Part shown: positions 6,413 to 8,321 of the stretch, piece by piece
Layout of the letters: each line of letters begins with the position of its first letter
Numbering within the stretch: position 1 is the stretch's first letter
From: CAZCQP01 sp964500895
GTDB taxonomy: Bacteria; Bacillota; Clostridia; Lachnospirales; JAISER01
Length of the DNA stretch: 8,321 nucleotides
Assembly (NCBI GenBank): GCA_964500895.1
Contig: CAZCQP010000074.1
Location: 1-8,321, forward strand
Reading direction: 5' to 3'
The notes under the pieces: generated by a model
The model's input: only the letters and a program-made list of their open reading frames with translations
Database searches by the model: none
What the model was told of the DNA's origin: nothing
Position numbers and translations under genes: made by a program

Positions 6413-6455
6413 GCCCCCTTAAAACAGCTTTGTGGTTCTGCTGTTTTAAGGGGGC
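6413..6455 (-). terminator. Terminator hairpin after the lectin gene
   Basis: A perfect 16-bp inverted repeat: GCCCCCTTAAAACAGC (6413-6428) and GCTGTTTTAAGGGGGC (6440-6455) with an 11-nt loop, 32 nt after the lectin stop codon. On the minus strand the stem is followed by GTTTATCT, so the U-tract is poor and some read-through into the sugar operon is possible. The loop side shares the decamer GCAGAACCAC with the hairpin at 4795-4838. Confidence 0.8.
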
Positions 6456-6487
6456 ATCGTTGTGATAGAGCGCTTTGTTTTTAGGGA

Positions 6488-8212
6488 TTAATACACAATA
6501 ACAATCTGTTTTGTGGAATTCAGCCAGTCCACAGCACAACCCAGGTTTTCCGCAGAAAAGCGAATGGGCACGTAGGTTCTGTCGTTGATAGATTCTGGCG
6601 AAACGTCCATTTCCTTTGCCATTCCGTTTACCGTAAGGTTTTTGCTGTTCAGCGTCATGACAACGCTGTTAGAACCGCTTTTAAGGTCAATCTGGCGGGT
6701 AGAACTATTCCAACCCACAGAGCCACCCATGGCTTCTACAATAGACCGAATGGGTACGATTGTGCGGCTGTTTTTGATAATGGGGGCTGTACCACGGCCG
6801 GGATCTATTTCTTGCCTTACCCCATTGACGCTCATGTACGGGTCATCCAGCTTCATGAGGATAAAATTTTTGGGTCTTGAAGTGTCGGATGCATTACCCC
6901 CAAGTATGGTGGGCTTTGTGGTCACTTTCATAGAGGTTGTAACAGGACCAAGCACCTCTGGCAACCCCTCGAACGGGCGGGCTTCCTTTAAAACTTGGCG
7001 CACCGTATAATAATAGGTTTTGTTTGCGTCCACGTTAACGTCTATAAACTCGTTGGTGTCAATATAAAAGTCTGTAACGGAAATGCCTTCATTGCTGGGG
7101 CTTAAGCTTCTGTATACCCGGTAGCCAACCCCGCCCGGGCTAGACATCCACCAGAGCTTCACACCCACATTAACAGTTTCTGTGGTAAAACCTTGAATTG
7201 CATTGCCCAGGGTGGGCGCGGGCGTTGGGGTAGGTGTTGGTGTTGAGGTTGGAGTAGGCGTTGGCACTGGTGCGGATGCCCCCCCGTATTCACACACAAA
7301 ACCAAAGGCGTTTAATTTGTAGCCGTACTTTGAATTTTCAGCTTCGTTCCCAAGGTCGTTCCATGCGTTACCTGTATTGCCGTCAAAATGGGTAAAAGCT
7401 TCTTCATTGCCTAAATTATTGGGTTCGCCCGAAGCCCAATTGTCATACGTAAAGGACTCTCCGCTCACCCACAGCCAGTTACCTGCATTTTTATATCCGC
7501 CTGACCAGTAGTTATGCATGTCTCCTTGCCTTATCAAATTAAGGATAAAGCTGTTTTCATCTTCACTGGTTACGCTGGCTAAATATCCGCCTAACGATTC
7601 ACAATATGCCTTTGCTTCTGTCCATGGCATACTCATATCATACACTTCGTATGTGTGGCCGTTGTATGTGCCTTTTGCCACCACCGGTTTGGATGTGCTG
7701 GCGAAACTAGAATAAGAACCTGATGCCGTTAAGCGAAACCAGTCTTCATCCGCTGGGGTATTATGGGGATAACCGTTTGCACGAATTTGAAAGTCAATGC
7801 TGTATGTGCCATCGGCGAAAGTATACGCAGCACCTGCTCTGTCAAAGAAGCCGATGGTAACCGAACCGTAGCAGTTATCGCCCCTCGATGTGCGCACATC
7901 TCCAGCATGAAGGATTTGGGTGGTCACACCAGATACGGCGCTCCATCTGCCTGTGCTTTCCTCCTGCTTATACAATACAGTTTCCTGGTATTCGTTAAGG
8001 TTATCAAGAATGAAATAATCATCTTCATCTTGGTAACGCACATTAACGGTATGGCTGTTTACATCCCACGTGATGGTGACAGGATTGTACGAGCTTCTCC
8101 CATCGCCTTCCCATGTTAAGTGGTATTCGGCTTCCTCTGCAACTGCCGTTAGGGGCAGGAAAGAAAGGCACATCACCAGTGCCAATATGAAGGTGCACAT
8201 GCGTTTTTTCAT
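6488..8212 (-). CDS. Secreted C-type lectin-domain protein with Cu-amine-oxidase-N-like C-terminus
   Basis: Exported 574-aa protein, probably a cell-surface or secreted glycan binder. In order: a signal peptide (1-25, likely cut AVA|EE); an N-terminal beta-rich segment (about 28-175) that I do not recognise; a C-type lectin domain (about 181-310); a Pro/Thr linker (315-334); a fibronectin-III-like segment (about 336-432); and a two-lobed copper-amine-oxidase-N-like domain (about 455-574) with the paired marks RTIVPIRSIVEAMGGSVGW and RTYVPIRFSAENLGCAVDW. In the lectin domain, EPN (263-265), Glu271, Asn285 and Asp286 (in WND) match all five side-chain ligands of the classical calcium/sugar site; EPN usually means mannose-, glucose- or fucose-type binding. 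Cys204 and Cys307 could form the outer disulfide; the inner pair is absent. AAGGAGG lies 6 nt from the ATG, but inside a leader hairpin. It has its own promoter and terminator, so any link with the sugar operon is only by position. True oxidase function is not implied. Confidence 0.88.
   Translation of the reverse strand: MKKRMCTFILALVMCLSFLPLTAVAEEAEYHLTWEGDGRSSYNPVTITWDVNSHTVNVRYQDEDDYFILDNLNEYQETVLYKQEESTGRWSAVSGVTTQILHAGDVRTSRGDNCYGSVTIGFFDRAGAAYTFADGTYSIDFQIRANGYPHNTPADEDWFRLTASGSYSSFASTSKPVVAKGTYNGHTYEVYDMSMPWTEAKAYCESLGGYLASVTSEDENSFILNLIRQGDMHNYWSGGYKNAGNWLWVSGESFTYDNWASGEPNNLGNEEAFTHFDGNTGNAWNDLGNEAENSKYGYKLNAFGFVCEYGGASAPVPTPTPTSTPTPTPTPAPTLGNAIQGFTTETVNVGVKLWWMSSPGGVGYRVYRSLSPSNEGISVTDFYIDTNEFIDVNVDANKTYYYTVRQVLKEARPFEGLPEVLGPVTTSMKVTTKPTILGGNASDTSRPKNFILMKLDDPYMSVNGVRQEIDPGRGTAPIIKNSRTIVPIRSIVEAMGGSVGWNSSTRQIDLKSGSNSVVMTLNSKNLTVNGMAKEMDVSPESINDRTYVPIRFSAENLGCAVDWLNSTKQIVIVY
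7211..7270 (-). repeat. Low-complexity Pro/Thr-linker coding repeat
   Basis: This encodes residues 315-334 of the lectin-domain protein, mostly PT dipeptides with Ser and Ala variants. It is an extended linker between the lectin domain and the C-terminal half. The repeated hexanucleotide-like units could change copy number by slippage, altering linker length in frame. Confidence 0.8.
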
Positions 8213-8218
8213 TTTGTT

Positions 8219-8272
8219 CCTCCTTAAAATTTTGTTTGTATGCTTATTGTAGCAAACATCTTTTTAAGGAGG
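8219..8272 (-). promoter_or_regulatory. SD-sequestering leader hairpin of the lectin gene
   Basis: Perfect 11-bp inverted repeat CCTCCTTAAAA (8219-8229) and TTTTAAGGAGG (8262-8272), then a symmetric 3x3 internal loop, then an inner 6-bp stem TGTTTG (8233-8238) / CAAACA (8253-8258) with a 14-nt apical loop. In the lectin mRNA the whole AAGGAGG ribosome binding site (8219-8225) is paired with an anti-SD strand that comes first in the transcript. No T-tract follows on either strand, so a terminator is unlikely. The best reading is a translational off-switch opened by a protein, small RNA, ligand or temperature; the trigger is unknown. Confidence 0.6.
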
Positions 8273-8306
8273 TATGGATTATCTTTATACATATATGGAT
8301 TATCTT
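8273..8306. repeat. 13-bp direct repeat, 21-bp period, over the lectin promoter
   Basis: TATGGATTATCTT occurs at 8273-8285 and 8294-8306, 8 bp apart. The 21-bp period is two helical turns. One copy fills the promoter spacer next to the -35 and the other overlaps the -10 and the start region, as tandem regulator sites often do. Confidence 0.5.
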
Positions 8307-8312
8307 CATCAA
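8284..8312 (-). promoter_or_regulatory. Candidate promoter of the lectin gene
   Basis: On the minus strand, TTGATG (8307-8312), 17 bp, TATAAA (8284-8289). The -35 matches four of six and the -10 five of six. Initiation at about 8275-8280 would make the leader hairpin begin almost at the mRNA 5' end. Confidence 0.5.
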
Positions 8313-8321
8313 TTGACGGCT

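Noticed and set aside
6488..6860. Copper amine oxidase activity for the C-terminal domain of the lectin protein
   Set aside because: Only the small N-terminal-type module is present, with no catalytic oxidase domain; in Bacillota this module occurs widely in surface proteins without oxidase function.
8219..8272. Hairpin as an intrinsic terminator
   Set aside because: No T-tract follows the stem on either strand, and the stem contains the ribosome binding site of the lectin gene.
8274..8321. Plus-strand gene start with AAGGAGG at 8266-8272 and frame MDYLYTYMDYLHQLTA running off the window
   Set aside because: The ribosome binding site is only 1 nt from the ATG, no good plus-strand promoter is seen, and the AAGGAGG is simply the complement of the anti-SD arm of the leader hairpin. 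It could be revived if the frame continues as a conserved protein beyond 8321.
1..8321. Mobile elements, CRISPR arrays, tRNA or rRNA
   Set aside because: No transposase or integrase, no regularly spaced repeats and no structural RNA signature was seen on either strand.

Overview
The window looks like Bacillota chromosome, most likely a gut-type Clostridia of moderate GC (Oscillospiraceae-like). The grounds are strong AGGAGG ribosome binding sites, consensus sigma-A promoters, a lipoprotein sugar-binding protein with a two-permease CUT1 transporter and no local ATPase, and a secreted protein ending in the copper-amine-oxidase-N-like domain common in Clostridia and Paenibacillus. The genus is inference. 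Every gene I accept is on the minus strand, so transcription runs from high to low coordinates.

Region 1 (8321 to 6413) is a one-gene unit: a secreted multidomain protein with a C-type lectin domain whose calcium/sugar-binding residues (EPN, a downstream Glu, WND) are all present, then a Pro/Thr linker, a fibronectin-III-like segment and a C-terminal copper-amine-oxidase-N-like domain. A candidate promoter (8284-8312) carries a 13-bp direct repeat with a 21-bp period. The short leader is almost entirely a two-tier hairpin (8219-8272) whose 11-bp stem buries the Shine-Dalgarno sequence. A 16-bp perfect stem (6413-6455) closes the unit.

Region 2 (6412 to 6172) is a 241-bp regulatory stretch. 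It holds a possible cre site, a distal inverted repeat, a near-consensus promoter (TTGACC, 17 bp, TATAAT), and a perfect 7-bp inverted repeat over the -10 box that is a good operator candidate.

Region 3 (6171 to 10) is a sugar uptake and catabolism operon: binding lipoprotein, a terminator-like hairpin, two permeases, a class II ketose-bisphosphate-type aldolase, a kinase of the ADP-dependent glucokinase/phosphofructokinase family, and an RpiR-type regulator with an additional promoter of its own just after the kinase stop codon. The inferred logic is ABC import of a sugar or oligosaccharide, phosphorylation by an archaeal/eukaryotic-type ADP-dependent kinase, retro-aldol cleavage to triose units, and sensing of a phosphosugar by the RpiR SIS domain. 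The substrate is unknown.

The most unusual points are the ADP-kinase plus aldolase pairing in a bacterial ABC operon, the SD-sequestering leader of the lectin gene, and the lectin architecture itself. I saw no tRNA, rRNA, CRISPR array, insertion sequence or phage gene.
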